From Apoderus coryli (lineage: Eukaryota; Arthropoda; Insecta; Coleoptera; Attelabidae), in NCBI GenBank assembly GCA_911728435.2, contig OU452208.1, forward strand, positions 10,044,001-10,108,000: 64,000 bases of DNA, given 5' to 3'. The notes under the pieces were generated by a model. That model was given only the letters and a program-made list of their open reading frames with translations, did not search any database and had not been told where the DNA came from. Position numbers and translations under genes: made by a program. The stretch's first letter is position 1. Every line of letters starts with the position of its first letter. Positions 44,840 to 55,564 of this stretch are shown here, in pieces.

Positions 44840-45122
44840 TTGGTTTTAGGTCAATTAAAGAAACAAAGTAACTCCTCTGTCACCGTTTCGAATGCCAGAA
44901 ATAAGGGAGACTATCCATCATTATAAGAACCTTATAGTTATTAAAAATTCCTATAATGATGGATAGTCTTCCTTGTCTCTGGCATTCTAATTTTTACATT
45001 ACCTGTCACATTTGGTTTTTCTTTTTTTTTTTTGTATTGTAGTGTCCTGAGAATGACTCAATACAAGTTGAAACGTCGACAGAGGCGTTACTTTGTTTCT
45101 TTAATTGACCTAAACCCAACCA
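44840..45122. repeat. Inverted repeat with CGTTTCGA edges
   Basis: Arms GGTCAATTAAAGAAACAAAG (44850 side) and CTTTGTTTCTTTAATTGACC pair, as do GAGACTATCCATCATTATA and TATAATGATGGATAGTC. GAAACGTCGACAGAGG marks the edge. The plus strand has TCCTGAGAATGACTCAATAC, a poor hammerhead-like core. Confidence 0.55.
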
Positions 45123-46199
45123 ACTTCAAATTGATTATATTAATTATTTTATAACAGGAATGTAATAATCAAATCGGATAGTTTTATTTACAACTGGCAT
45201 CTAATTTTGTCGCCCCTGTATATAGTTTTTTAAATGACCATATGGAGTTTATACTGTTCGCAGAGCTTCAAATTTATTAATGAAAAATATAAAAATGATT
45301 TTACTTATTAGTTAAACAATTAATGATGTATTAAGTTGAATTGATTCAATTGATATACAGTGCTGTTATATATTGAAGTTTAAAAATATAAATTTTGAAA
45401 ATTTTGTCTCCATCCGTACCTAACTTTATTCAAAATAATCTAATTATTAATCACATGGAAAAAATCCAAAAAAAAAAGTAACTATTCTATTTGACAGATA
45501 ATTGTGTGAAAACTATTTAGAACTATTAATAAAAAATTAAAATCACTTACACCTGACACTCCTTCCTTTGTTTAACCATCTAGATACCATACCATCAGCA
45601 CCAATAACCAAGATTTACATAGTTCGAAGCACTAAATTGTTCACTAGATTTAAAAACTGAAGAGCCCGACTATATTAGAAACCATATTCCCGATTTTTTT
45701 TAGTAGACACATCACTATTACGCGACGACCGCGACGATGATTGAAAATTTATTAAAAAAAACGAAAAATAGATGTAATTATATCCACTTAATATATGAAA
45801 TTGTATTGTAAAATACCAAAAATATCTTCTAGAATCTATAACACATCTTTACAGTTCGCGAAAAGATTATGTACCGCATACAATAATATTTTATTTTAAT
45901 TGTAAAACGTACCTACTTATTTTCTTACAATATCCCGAAAAATCGATATACCTATCGCTCGCCGTGCACAAAGACATGTACATACGTGTACAATTCGATT
46001 GTAACTAGAATAATATTTTAAAATACTACAGATAAGAAAACAGCAAAAAACAAAGAATAATGTAAACAACTAGTTTTTAGAGTTTTATTTTATATAGTCA
46101 GTTAAAATTTGATGTTTCTTTTCTTACAGCGAAATTGCGATATAATTTAGAATAATAATTGAACTAATAACTATTCGTTTGATAAAATATAGTTCTATA
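45123..46199. other. Unannotated AT-rich stretch
   Basis: No gene seen besides the possible minus-strand exon ending at 45551. GACGACCGCGACGATG near 45724 is a small richer patch. Confidence 0.3.
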
Positions 46200-46884
46200 C
46201 AGGGTGTCCCGGAAAATGTGGGGAATCCAGGCCTTAAAGATTACATTTAACTTAAAATAATTTAACAATACATTCGACAAGCGCAAATAAGATTTGTTTT
46301 TCATATGAACATATATCGAAAAATGCTTGGTTTTTCAGGTACAGGGTGTTATTTGTAAATCCCTGACGATGGATTTCTAGTAATATTTCCGATTTCAAAA
46401 CAAAATTTGGCACACTGACGTATATTTGTAGGATTATTAAAATATATTATATCCCATGGTTAGGGAAATGTCAGGAGTGCGCTAGGTTGGGGGGGTCAGA
46501 ACAAATTTTGTCCCAACTTTTTTATTGTGCGCTTTTTTTTACTTTTTCTAAAAAGAATAATAAATTTGAGACTTTTATACATAAAAAATATTCACATGTT
46601 TCATAACGCTAGAAGAAGATGTTTCAAGATAATTGACTTTGAAAATTTCTATGCAACGTCGCCAATATTACTATACGTCTACGATAATACAACAAACAGG
46701 GTGTAAATGCGTATTAAGGGTTGACAGAGATACGTAAGTGTGCCAAATGTCATTTTGATATTCAGACGCGTTTCGGAAATATTACTAAAATCGCATGACG
46801 CATTTTTCGATATATGTTCATATGATAAAAAATCTTGATGAAATAAAACTCGTCTACAAATTGTCAATCAATCATTAAATAACC

Positions 46885-46924
46885 ATACATGTTTCGAGAA
46901 TTGAATTATCATTTTCAGTGGTAA
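46885..46924 (-). ncRNA. Decayed hammerhead motif
   Basis: Minus strand: CTGAAAATGATAATTC replaces the CUGANGA core, but the GAAA, CATG, GTA and TGG parts are preserved. Expected inactive. Confidence 0.4.
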
Positions 46925-47401
46925 GATATTTTATACAGAATAAGTTATCATACGTCTCCAAACATAGGTTCATCCGTCGAAAAAATTTTTTATGAGATTA
47001 TAACATATTTAATATAATATAAAAATTATTAATTAAAAACTTTAAGAGTCAATAACATTGTTTCTCTTTCTGTTTTTTGCTTTTTTTACGCATGCTTTAA
47101 TTACTCTTAAAGTCAATCAACAATTAGTCAAACGAATTATTCAAATAATCAATCAAAGTTTTTACTCATACCACGAGAATGAAATGTCGTAAAACTAATA
47201 ATTGGTTTGATTAATTGTTGATTGACTTTAAAAGTAATTAAAGCATGCGTAAAAAACGCAAAAAACAATGTTATTGACTCTTAAAGTTTTTAATTAATAA
47301 TTTTTATTTTATATTAAATATGTTATAATCTCATAAAAAAAAATTCAACGGATGAACCTATGTTTGGAGACGTATGACAACTTATTCTGTATAAAATATC
47401 T

Positions 47402-47445
47402 TCCCACTGAAGATGAGAATTCAATTCTCGAAACATGTATGGTTA
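47402..47445 (+). ncRNA. Hammerhead motif with CUGAAGA core
   Basis: Helix I CCA, CTGAAGA 47407-47413, helix II GAGAATTCAATTCTC, GAAA 47430-47433, helix III CATG, GTA, TGG. All core positions fit CUGANGA/GAAA. Confidence 0.6.
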
Positions 47446-47879
47446 TGTAATGATTGAAGTTAATTTCGAGACACCCTGTATAATAAAGATTAAAAAGAAA
47501 AGAAATAGTAGTCTGAACCTTCAACTAAAAAAAGGTACTCTTGGTTACTGTCGATCAAATGGACGCAGTGATGATCGATAAGGATTCTTAGCGAATCATA
47601 TGAAATAAAAATTCTACACATTAATTCTTAAACAATTCTTGCAAGCTTTAGAGGGTTGCAGCAAATAAAACTTTGAATCTTATTTTAGAATTTGCTTGCA
47701 AATTTACAATAACTATTGAACTATTCATTGAAAAGTCTGTTGGTAAAACGGGATCCTTGTTTATTATCGAGAACGTGAACCGTTTTCCTTTACTTCGACA
47801 TTAATTTACTGATTTTTGGATTAAGTGATTCATTTAATTGTGAATTAATTCGAAATATGGAATACATCTGATGTATGAG

Positions 47880-47975
47880 TCGTGCAATGCTTTGAAATCC
47901 AGAAGGTTATACCAAGAAATATTTCCTAATCGTACTCTTCCAAATCCGAAGATATTTCAACAAGTTGAGTTGAGA
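47880..47975 (+). pseudogene. Mariner-like transposase, helix-turn-helix fragment
   Basis: Reads CNALKSRRLYQEIFPNRTLP then NPKIFQQVELRG, the RLY.E.FPNR..P...TF motif of the first helix-turn-helix in DD41D-type insect mariners. It breaks off and is followed within 20 bp by piggyBac sequence. Confidence 0.65.
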
Positions 47976-47992
47976 GGTAAATGACTAAGCCT

Positions 47993-48330
47993 AAAGCGTG
48001 AAGAATTGTTAGCATATATTAGAATAAATGTTTTTATGGTTTCTTTCTCTGTAAGCAAAATAATGACAAGAAATAGAATTCAGCAAATATTGTCATTTCT
48101 TCATATAAACGACAACACGTTAATTCCTATAGAAAATAAAGAAAGAATATTCAAACTTTGGTTGTTTGTGACATCTATCATGGATATAGGGTTCACGAGA
48201 GCGGGATTCTATTCAAAGGAAGAACCATGCTGAAGCAATGCAATCCTATGAAGCCCCTAAAAAGAGGCTACAAACTTTGGATTGTGGCAGACAATGACAG
48301 CTACAAATCTATCAAGGTAAAGATGAGCTT
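47993..48330 (+). pseudogene. piggyBac transposase fragment
   Basis: Recognisable piggyBac pieces: KREELLAYIRINVFM, then SKIMTRNRIQQILSFLHIND and NKERIFKLW, and in another frame LFKGRTMLKQCNPMKPLKRG with YKLWIVADN. These match the FLHFSDN..., then KGR..LKQY.P.KP.K.G.KLW segments of piggyBac. The first catalytic Asp region between is deleted or frameshifted. Only the central part is left. Confidence 0.75.
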
Positions 48331-48383
48331 TTTGAACAGAAATTTCGTAGTCACGGTCTTGGAGAACGTGTTGTTTTGTCCCT

Positions 48384-48490
48384 GATCTGGAAATCGTCTT
48401 AATCGTCTCAGGGAACTTCAAAATAGTTATATCCGTCTTTATTTCAAAAAATTTTTGTAGCGCGTTCACAATACTTTCACTATGAGTCTG
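48384..48490 (-). repeat. Inverted copy of 35440-35580 repeat
   Basis: See 35440. Shares GGAACTTCAAAATAGTTATA and GCGTTCACAATACTTTC with the complement of that region. Confidence 0.5.
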
Positions 48491-49010
48491 GAAAATAAAA
48501 TAAATAAAAGGAAAATGATAAAAGCATTATTTTTATACGTGTAATATTATAGACAAGGGATCGAATTACAACAAATTTACATCCACAAAACAAGTGTTTA
48601 TTTGTGTACGTAATATATGTGAGATAAGCTGCCATTTAGAATGATTGCCATCGGTTTTGCGAAATGTCCCATTTGGGAACAGTCTATCTCTATGTATAGA
48701 TATTACTTGCAACATACGGTACTTTATTTCAGCTGGAAAATTCGGTATAAATCAGCATTTCCAACAGATAATTATTTTGAAAATACAATAAAATAAATGT
48801 AATTTCAGTCATATAGCATAGGGTCTGTCATGAAACCCTATAGTCATCGTGTTTATTCAAAAGTAGTATACAGGTCGGTGCTTCCACGTCAATTATTGGA
48901 ATGACCTTTACAATAACTATCTTCGTTGCTGATCGTCTCTATATCGTCAAAACTCCAGCGAAACACAAAAACTCGTAATTCCTTTTGGAGACAATCTCCG
49001 AGTCCTCATC
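48491..49010. other. Unannotated AT-rich stretch
   Basis: No gene or paired repeat recognised. Confidence 0.3.
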
Positions 49011-49195
49011 TCACTTCAACTCAGGGTCCAACCACACCCCCAGACATCTCACTACACTCTCGCTACCATGATAATTATCGTTGAACTTGAGCTTATTAGT
49101 TTCGAACCATTTTGCAACTTCAGATTTCGTCTGAGAATACCCAGCAAGAACAACATCTGCTTTACTGTCTACAAATGAAGGCAGTGTCATCCGCA
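49011..49195 (-). pseudogene. Non-LTR reverse transcriptase fragment
   Basis: The minus strand reads DVVLAGYSQTKSEVAKWFE, then TNKLKFNDN and VVRCLGVWLDPELK. These correspond to the sequence just after the YADD motif (D...L, then W...NKL..N) and the FLGV.LD block of LINE reverse transcriptases. The YADD motif itself is replaced by SKAD. Short and dead. Confidence 0.6.
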
Positions 49196-49299
49196 AACTG
49201 TTAGAACCTAATACTTTCTTATTTATGTATTGGTAAGTCGTTAAAAATAATGTAAAATAAAAATAATTGCTATTGCTATTTATACAAGGTGTTTCCAAA

Positions 49300-50236
49300 A
49301 AAAGCTGGCCAAAATTTGTGAGCGAATTGGGGACATCTAATCATGAAAAAAACCTAAATTGTAATTTTTTGAAAAGTCCTGATTTACAAAGATAGAGGGT
49401 GTTAAAGATGACTGCCTGACGACGATTTACGTTACGTTATTTTATTGGAAATAATAAAAATAAGACAATTATAATATATTATCTTGTCGGGAAAGTTATA
49501 GGGCAACACAACCGATTTTTTAATTATATTATCAACATGGTTTACTAGTAGAATTATTTCGCTCAACTATAGTCGGTAACCCACATTATTAATTGTATAA
49601 TAAACAATGTTACGCTGCTGTATATTGCATGCCCCGCCAGTACATATTACTGCAGGCTGTGAACATTTCAAATGACTGTCAATAATACCACATTCAGATA
49701 CAGATATATCCATGCAATGTGTGTATACATAGTGAGAGCAAACTCATTTGAATAAGATCAATTAATTCAGACAATGTCAGTTTGCGAAAGAGCTTAACGC
49801 TGCAAATGGTTTATTTGATGTTCGGCCTGCAAATGGCAGACGCACATAAAGCAGAGGCGCGGACTATTCACTACTTTATGAAGCATTTTAAATAAAATTA
49901 CACTTTTAATGTATTGTGGTTAAAAATATCATGAAACAAAGTTAACACATATTTTATTTTCCAAAATGACCTAGGAACTACTGAGTTTGTTCCCATATCA
50001 TGCAAGCACCTTAAATATCCTGTATCCAATTTTATTGTAACTTCGCAATCTTATTTTTAGTGTTAGGGGGCTCATTCAGTCCTACCTTCATAATATTTAT
50101 CAAATCCAGTGACGCCCGAGCGGCCCCTTAACCTATCCTGCTTAGTTTTCGCGAAAACTAATAAAATCCCCTTACTTGCATATCGCTGAACCTCACAACA
50201 AACGAAACATTAACATGAAAAAACAAGGGTTGCCTT
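49300..50236. other. Unannotated, with one dispersed repeat
   Basis: 49485-49515 resembles 35840-35870. The rest (including the patch CCCCGCCAGTACATATTACTG at 49633) is not recognised. Confidence 0.3.
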
Positions 50237-50431
50237 GGAAAACTTCAAAGCATCGAGAGTTTCTCTTATCTCGGCAGCATTCTCGCGGCGAACGCAAATA
50301 TCGGTGATGGAGTTCAACATAGTATAAGATGGGCAACCGCATCTTTTGGCCGTCTGAGGACGAGAGTGTTCGATAGTCATAACATCGCCGAACGCAAGAA
50401 CTTTGGTACGTCACAAAACAGGCAGTTTTAA
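50237..50431 (+). pseudogene. LINE reverse transcriptase fragment, YLGSIL block
   Basis: GKLQSIESFSYLGSILAANA then NIGDGVQHSIRWATASFGRL and RTRVFDSHNI, the YLGS.L...A.I..E...RI..A...FGRLR.RV segment after the polymerase core of endonuclease-bearing LINEs. Nearly identical in the first part to 51602-51690, so both come from one family. It stops at 50429. Confidence 0.75.
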
Positions 50432-50439
50432 GATCGACA

Positions 50440-51139
50440 GTTGCCATCGGGAGTCCTATAACGGTACGACCAATTCAAATTGAAGAAGGTGTTTTAAATG
50501 AAAGGGATACAAATCGCCCAAAAGAGCTGAAGAACTAAATATTATACATGCCATAGTGTGGCAGATTTTAAGAGACCAACGTGTACAAGCTCTATTACCC
50601 AGAGTTTTGCTTTTAAGACAAGCTTTTTGTGATTGGTTCGCAGTAAAATAATAAGAAATCAAGAGTTACTATGTCGAACATTGTTTACCCATGAAGCTTG
50701 TTTTTCTCGCAATTCAGTTATTAATACCCACAAAAATCACATATGAACCAAAAACAATCAACACGCCTTAAAAGAAAGTAATTTTCAAGAACAGTTTTCT
50801 TTTAATATTTGGTTGGGCCTCATTTTTTTCCACCTAGACTTAATGGAGAAGAATATTGAATGTACTTAGACCCGGACTTTTAGAAGAAGTTCTGATCTTG
50901 GACAGATTCCTATATGATACATGCACGAAGATGAAAATTACCATAATCGCTAGATTGAGGAGCAGTCAGTCTCACGGTCATGCCTCGCTCGCTCTGACCA
51001 TTATTTTCTCTGAGGACAGCTTAAAGCCTTGATATACAAAACTCCTATTGAAAGTGAAGAGTATTTGCGAAATAGAATTATTAATTGTTGTGACATAATA
51101 AGAAATAATAGACCTGGTATTTTCCAGAGGATGCTATGA
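50440..51139 (+). pseudogene. Mariner-like transposase, decayed but spanning most of the gene
   Basis: Pieces in order and in changing frames: VWQILRDQRVQALLPRVLL, then RQAFCDWFAVK (end of DNA-binding region), LCRTLFTHEACFSRNSVIN (first catalytic motif, Asp changed to His), QEQFSFNIWLGL, HFFPPRLNGEEY, and C-terminal LKALIYKTPIESEEYLRNRI with RNNRPGIFQRML. The second and third catalytic motifs are lost. The relic at 38058 is related. No TIR seen. Confidence 0.7.
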
Positions 51140-51504
51140 TGAGGCAGTTAGACAGTTGTTGTCATGCCTAGGGGGGTAATATCCATCACTTAATTTAGTT
51201 TAGATGATAATCTAATGCTTTCAGTTTAGTTCAGAAAGTATGTTCTTTTTGTACATTATTCAAATATTTCATTTACGTTTAACTTTGTTTTTGTATTTAG
51301 GCTTAGATCATTTTCCAGCAAGTGTTTTATCCACAGGAACATTTGTAAATAAGCCACTATCAGTTAGAGTAAAAGAACGACATGACTACAACACGAGGGT
51401 TGCTATTTATGTATTGAGAACTGGCAACACTGGTATTGCCAGATGAAATCTGTCACCGCCATCTTGAAGTTTGACATTTGACAGAAAACGATTTTCAATA
51501 TATA

Positions 51505-51886
51505 CTAAATGCATTGAACAGGAGTATGGGGCTTGAACTAAATATAAATAAAACACAGATTCTCTACAGCTGTCGCTGTCCCACAACATATTCGAGTTAA
51601 CGGAGACAGACTTCAGAAAATCGAGAGTTTCTCTTACCTCGGCAGCATTCTCGCGGCGAACGCAAATATCGATGATGATATTCAGCATCAAGTTTTCGAT
51701 GAGCAGCGTGGACGACATGAGGATGCAAAGAGACCGCAACGAAAGGAGAGAGAACGCATCGATGGCGCAGCGCACCTACAACAGCCGGTAAATCGTGGTG
51801 ATTAGGTGTGTCAATTTTGTGACAAGGTTTGCAGCTCGAGGATCGGTCTGTTTAGCCATCTTAGAGTTCACAACAGAAATCCCTGA
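51505..51886 (+). pseudogene. LINE ORF2 3' end with C-terminal zinc motif
   Basis: Fragments in two frames: LNALNRSMGLELNINKTQIL, then RVNGDRLQKIESFSYLGSIL with AANANIDDDIQH, then after a deletion QFCDKVCSSRIGLFSHLRVH. The last is a C2H2-like motif (C-X2-C...H-X3-H) that closes the ORF2 of this LINE type, ending in NRNP stop at 51884. The polymerase core and most of the linker are missing. Confidence 0.75.
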
Positions 51887-51889
51887 TGA

Positions 51890-52635
51890 ATGAATGACAT
51901 GCTATGTATTTAAACTTTCAAATGTTTAATAAATTCTTTTATAATTCAATTTTGCGATTTTTTGTTGCTTGTTGCTTTTTTCCTTATATAGTGAAAAACT
52001 CTCTATAATGCAATTTTCGGTCGACATTTTGGATAGAAATTCGACTGTACATGAAAATTTCGTTCGCCTAGTTTTTGCATGTTTGTGCCTTTGTAACTTG
52101 TATTAATGTGAAAATTTCGTCCGGGCTTATAATAACTGCCAGAAAACGCCCGGCTGCCCGACTATATAAATGATACGCACTTATTTTAGATATCATAATA
52201 TGTTCGCTTAAGGGGTAATCTATCAGAACATCATGAAAAGCCGGAGCAGAAAAGAATTTAGTATTTGGCAGCATTTTATAAAAATGAAAGTTGTGGGCAA
52301 ACTAGGTTGTAGAGCAGTAAAGTAAAAGTCATTGGGAAACCTGCAAAAGTAAAACTAATTATATCAGCACCAGCACTGGTCTTGATCTTCAAACTCTTCA
52401 TGGTGGTTGTCAATCACAGCCTGGAACTAGCAAGATTGAAATTATCCAGTTGGCAAAGAAACAGAGAAGCGAGAAAGAACTGTAAAAAGGGAAGTGTAAG
52501 TGGACGTGAAAATAGTGGAAGTAGCGGTCATTTGCAGTTTTAGAGCAATAGTGAGATGTTAGATTAATATAACAAATAACTAAAATTAGAGCAGTTTTCA
52601 CATTAAACAAAAATAATAGTAGATCCATAGAATAA
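51890..52635. other. Unannotated AT-rich stretch
   Basis: Possible LINE 3' tail (AATGTTTAATAAATTC near 51919) then unrecognised sequence. No gene seen. Confidence 0.3.
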
Positions 52636-52639
52636 TAAT

Positions 52640-52718
52640 TATACTATTATAAAAATGTCTCTGAAATCAAATCTGAGCAGGCACTGCCTCCCTTGCCTGC
52701 CCTGACGAGCTGCCACTG
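52640..52718 (-). mobile_element. hAT-type terminus inserted in the recombinase relic
   Basis: From 52718 on the minus strand: CAGTGGCAGCTCGTCAGGGC then AGGCAAGGGAGGCAGTGCC, a typical hAT tip. It cuts the tyrosine recombinase sequence. The other end was not found, so the length is unknown. Confidence 0.5.
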
Positions 52719-54513
52719 ATGTATTTCCTATACAACAGCAGGTTTTCTTGCCCAATTACAACAAACGTTCTCTCAATATGTGTTTTGGAATCCGGTATTT
52801 TCACAAGCAACATGTCTTTCTTGTCGCTTATTAGATCAATTGACATTTTTGTTAGTTCATCTCGTCTACACGTACCGGCTAACCCAATAATTGTTGCTTC
52901 CTGAAAATTAAGTTGATACTTTTATATCCTACAATCGTAATATATTTTGTTAAAATTGCCTTCAGCATTAAATATGTTTCATTATCCGCTTCCCTAATGA
53001 ATTAGATGATCTACTCACTGCTGAAGACTTCTGATTTCTTGGCTTCGTAACCAACATTCTTCATTTTAAGAAATGCGATAACCTTTGGGCACAGCATTAA
53101 TAAGTACAGCATTCCGACTCCACGTTCGCACTTTGAAAAAAACTGTGACGTAAGATGCCGCCATTTTGGGTTACAAGTCAGGTCCTGACTAAGAATAATT
53201 ATAGTTTTTGGTTTCTATCCACAGTACTGTATTTTTATTTTTGTAAAAATATTTACCTACATAATAATATCGCTGTCAATTTCAGAAATATTTGTGGTGT
53301 GTCATAGTGATTGAAAACAACCTTGAGTGGTGTTATCAGTTAAATGTTGACATGATTGGGTGATTTTTAATAACAATAATAATAACTATTGGGAAAAGTT
53401 GTTATTGTCAAAAAAGAATTAAGATTGTCAGATTTTTGATTAGTTTTCAATTTCTATATTATATTGGTCAGTTAAAATCGTTTCAGTGTTGTATTTAGTT
53501 TGTTATTTTTCTTTATTAATAAATCGCGTTTATTTCAATTTTCGTGGTTTATTATGAATATCGTTGTAGTGAGTTAAAGGGGTAGTTTAATACACGAATT
53601 ACAACAACAGCAACTTTAAAGGCAAATTTTGGCAAAGACTTTATAATGATATTGTCAATAAAATAACAACTAGCCACGCGACAACTTGTGTTTATGTTTC
53701 ACTTGTATTTATTTTAAAAACATATTAGATACTGTCATTTCGTAATATAAATTTTACGGTTATACAAATAGTTGTTATAAACGTAAAATTATCTAGTATT
53801 TATCTTAATTTTTACTTATTACTCACCTAACAGGATCTTTGGGGAAGCGAAAAAAATGTTTAGAGAAGTGTACCGCTTATTGGGACAACATTTTGCAACA
53901 CACACATGTCCTCCGTGATTATTCATTGTATGATTGTATTAATCATAGGATACGTTAATAAAAATAAAATCCTTTTAATTCTCACGAACACTATACCAAA
54001 AACACAAAACACAGATTTAGATTTAAACACAATATTTATTTATCTCGTACACGCCGACAATGAACTATATATTGAACACAGGAGTGAACTGTAACTATCT
54101 ACGTCTATGCGATTATTTTGACGTTGTAACCAATAATGGCGGCATGCGCGACGATATGCGCAGGACGGCTTGCAAACGTGAAAGTCAGAATACTGTATTA
54201 TTTATATACTGTGCTTTGGGAAAGTGACTATGTTTACATTTTACTTCACTAAAATTGTACTTTTCAACATAGAATACATGCTCCACAGAGTAGAGGATTT
54301 GACAGTTTCAGATTTTTCCGCCAAATAAGCCAAAATTACATCTTCTTTAATAGTTTTGCATTGCTTCATATCCGTCCATTTCGTGAACAAATCATAAACG
54401 TTTTCGTACCTGGATTTTGATTTTTCAGGCAATAATTGTGCTGTAGCAGCAGCAGCTATATTGGAAATTTCCCAATGCACATCTTCCAAGTCACTATCGC
54501 TGCTGCTTTCCAT
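52719..54513 (-). pseudogene. Crypton-like tyrosine recombinase gene, broken
   Basis: Three minus-strand pieces. 54513-54241: MESSSDSDLEDVHWE, then LLPEKSKSRYENVYDLFTKW and VKSSTLWSMYSMLKSTIL, the N-terminal core-binding domain. 53090-52960: VIAFLKMKNVGYEAKKSEVF then two in-frame stops, and FIREADNETYLMLK. 52901-52719: EATIIGLAGTCRRDELTKMS, with the first catalytic Arg (CRRDEL), then IPDSKTHIERTFVV. The first gap (1.15 kb) starts at a plausible donor (GAA then GTAAAA). The second is a 58-bp GC-AG gap. A hAT insertion at 52718 removes the His-X-X-Arg and catalytic Tyr region. Crypton elements and many derived insect genes have this domain set. Confidence 0.65.
53295..53370 (+). repeat. Dispersed repeat within the recombinase gap
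   Basis: Same repeat as the complement of 18970-19060 (GTCATAGTGATTGA, then GTTGACATGATTGGGTGA). Unclassified. Confidence 0.45.
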
Positions 54514-54519
54514 ATTTTA

Positions 54520-55560
54520 TTGCGAATTGCGATCAAAAAACATGCAAACGTTTGACCACTAATTTCATATGAACTGTCAGCCGATATTTCGTTGCTATAG
54601 TAATGATCAACTGCATTTATCAAAACCATGCCTATCAAGATTTTCATATTTACAATGACAACGACGTGATTCTTCCCGTCCTAGTCCGGGTACTTCCTCA
54701 AGGAAACAGCGTCCGGAAAAGGGGTACCGGACGGTTGCCGAAAAAAATTGTTTTCGAAATTTTCATAGCTAGTGCAAATATGTTTTGAAATTGAGTATCT
54801 GAATGTGCATTGGAGAATATGTGCAACAAAAAAAATGAAAATTTTTTTAAATAAAACGCCATAAAAACAGTCTTTAGTTGAGTATATTTTCTCATACAAT
54901 AGGTCATTTTGTAATGATTTTTTACAAATATATCTTTGGTATAGTTATTACCAAACTGATTAAGGTAATACACATCAAATATTTTAATACGAATATACAA
55001 AATATAGAGTGCTCCATACAATATTTATGTAATATATCTAATAATTTTTCTATACTATAATTTTAGGTTTTATAATTTGAAGGTAATTATGTATTGGTGC
55101 GTCCCGTTACATTTATGTATTCAATGTTTCAATCTTTTAGATCAGGTCCTTTGTCAATGCCCTCATATAGGTAGTTCACGTTAAAATCAACCAACCCTGA
55201 CAATTGTTTGTTTTTTCAAGATTAAAACATAATAAATTTATTAAGAGATAAATTAGAAAAGAGTTTACAAAAATATTGAAACTTAAGGGAATAATAATTA
55301 CAATGATAGAAAATACAAATGATCTTACTTACATTTAAATCTAGAGCCCCTTGGGCAAGTTACACTTGTTAAATGATGGATCTTAGGACATAATTGGAAA
55401 AATAACCTCCAGGATGAACTATTGGTTGTAGAGGAATAACCCCTTACTAATCTAAATGCTTTCCGTTATAAATATGATTTTCTCATCGCTCATTACTCTA
55501 AGATGAACAATCATAATAAACCTCAATAGAACAAAGATGATTTCCATAAAATCAGCACAG
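54520..55560. other. Unannotated AT-rich stretch
   Basis: 54680-54740 is richer in G and C (CCGGACGGTTGCCG). The overlapping open frames here (54603-55060) have no recognised motif. Nothing else seen. Confidence 0.3.
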
Positions 55561-55564
55561 ATGT

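Larger units (their letters stand above)
46868..47457. repeat. Foldback repeat, 280-bp arms, hammerhead motif at each edge
   Basis: Arms share CAATCATTAAATAACCATAC at the edge, CGTCTCCAAACATAGG, ACTTTAAGAGTCAATAACA and ACGCATGCTTTAATTAC. The whole unit sits in the right arm of a mariner-type element, so the element was mobile after that one. Confidence 0.75.
46200..47478. mobile_element. Mariner-type foldback element with nested hammerhead foldback
   Basis: Ends CAGGGTGTCCCGGAA (46200) and AATTTCGAGACACCCTG (47460-47478). Inner arms pair: CATATGAACATATATCGAAA (46296) with the complement at 46808, and TTTGGCACACTGACGT with CGTAAGTGTGCCAAA. The right arm is interrupted by the hammerhead foldback at 46868-47457. 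Confidence 0.6.

Noticed and set aside
45048..45090. Hammerhead motif at the right edge of the inverted repeat
   Set aside because: CTGAGAA instead of CUGANGA and no helix II. Only the GAAACG edge is shared.
51240..51446. 68-codon frame with VKERHDYNTR
   Set aside because: It resembles LINE C-terminal tails only over ten residues and has no further support.
53906..54094. 62-codon hydrophobic frame
   Set aside because: It lies in the gap of the recombinase relic on the other strand, and is very AT-rich. No support.
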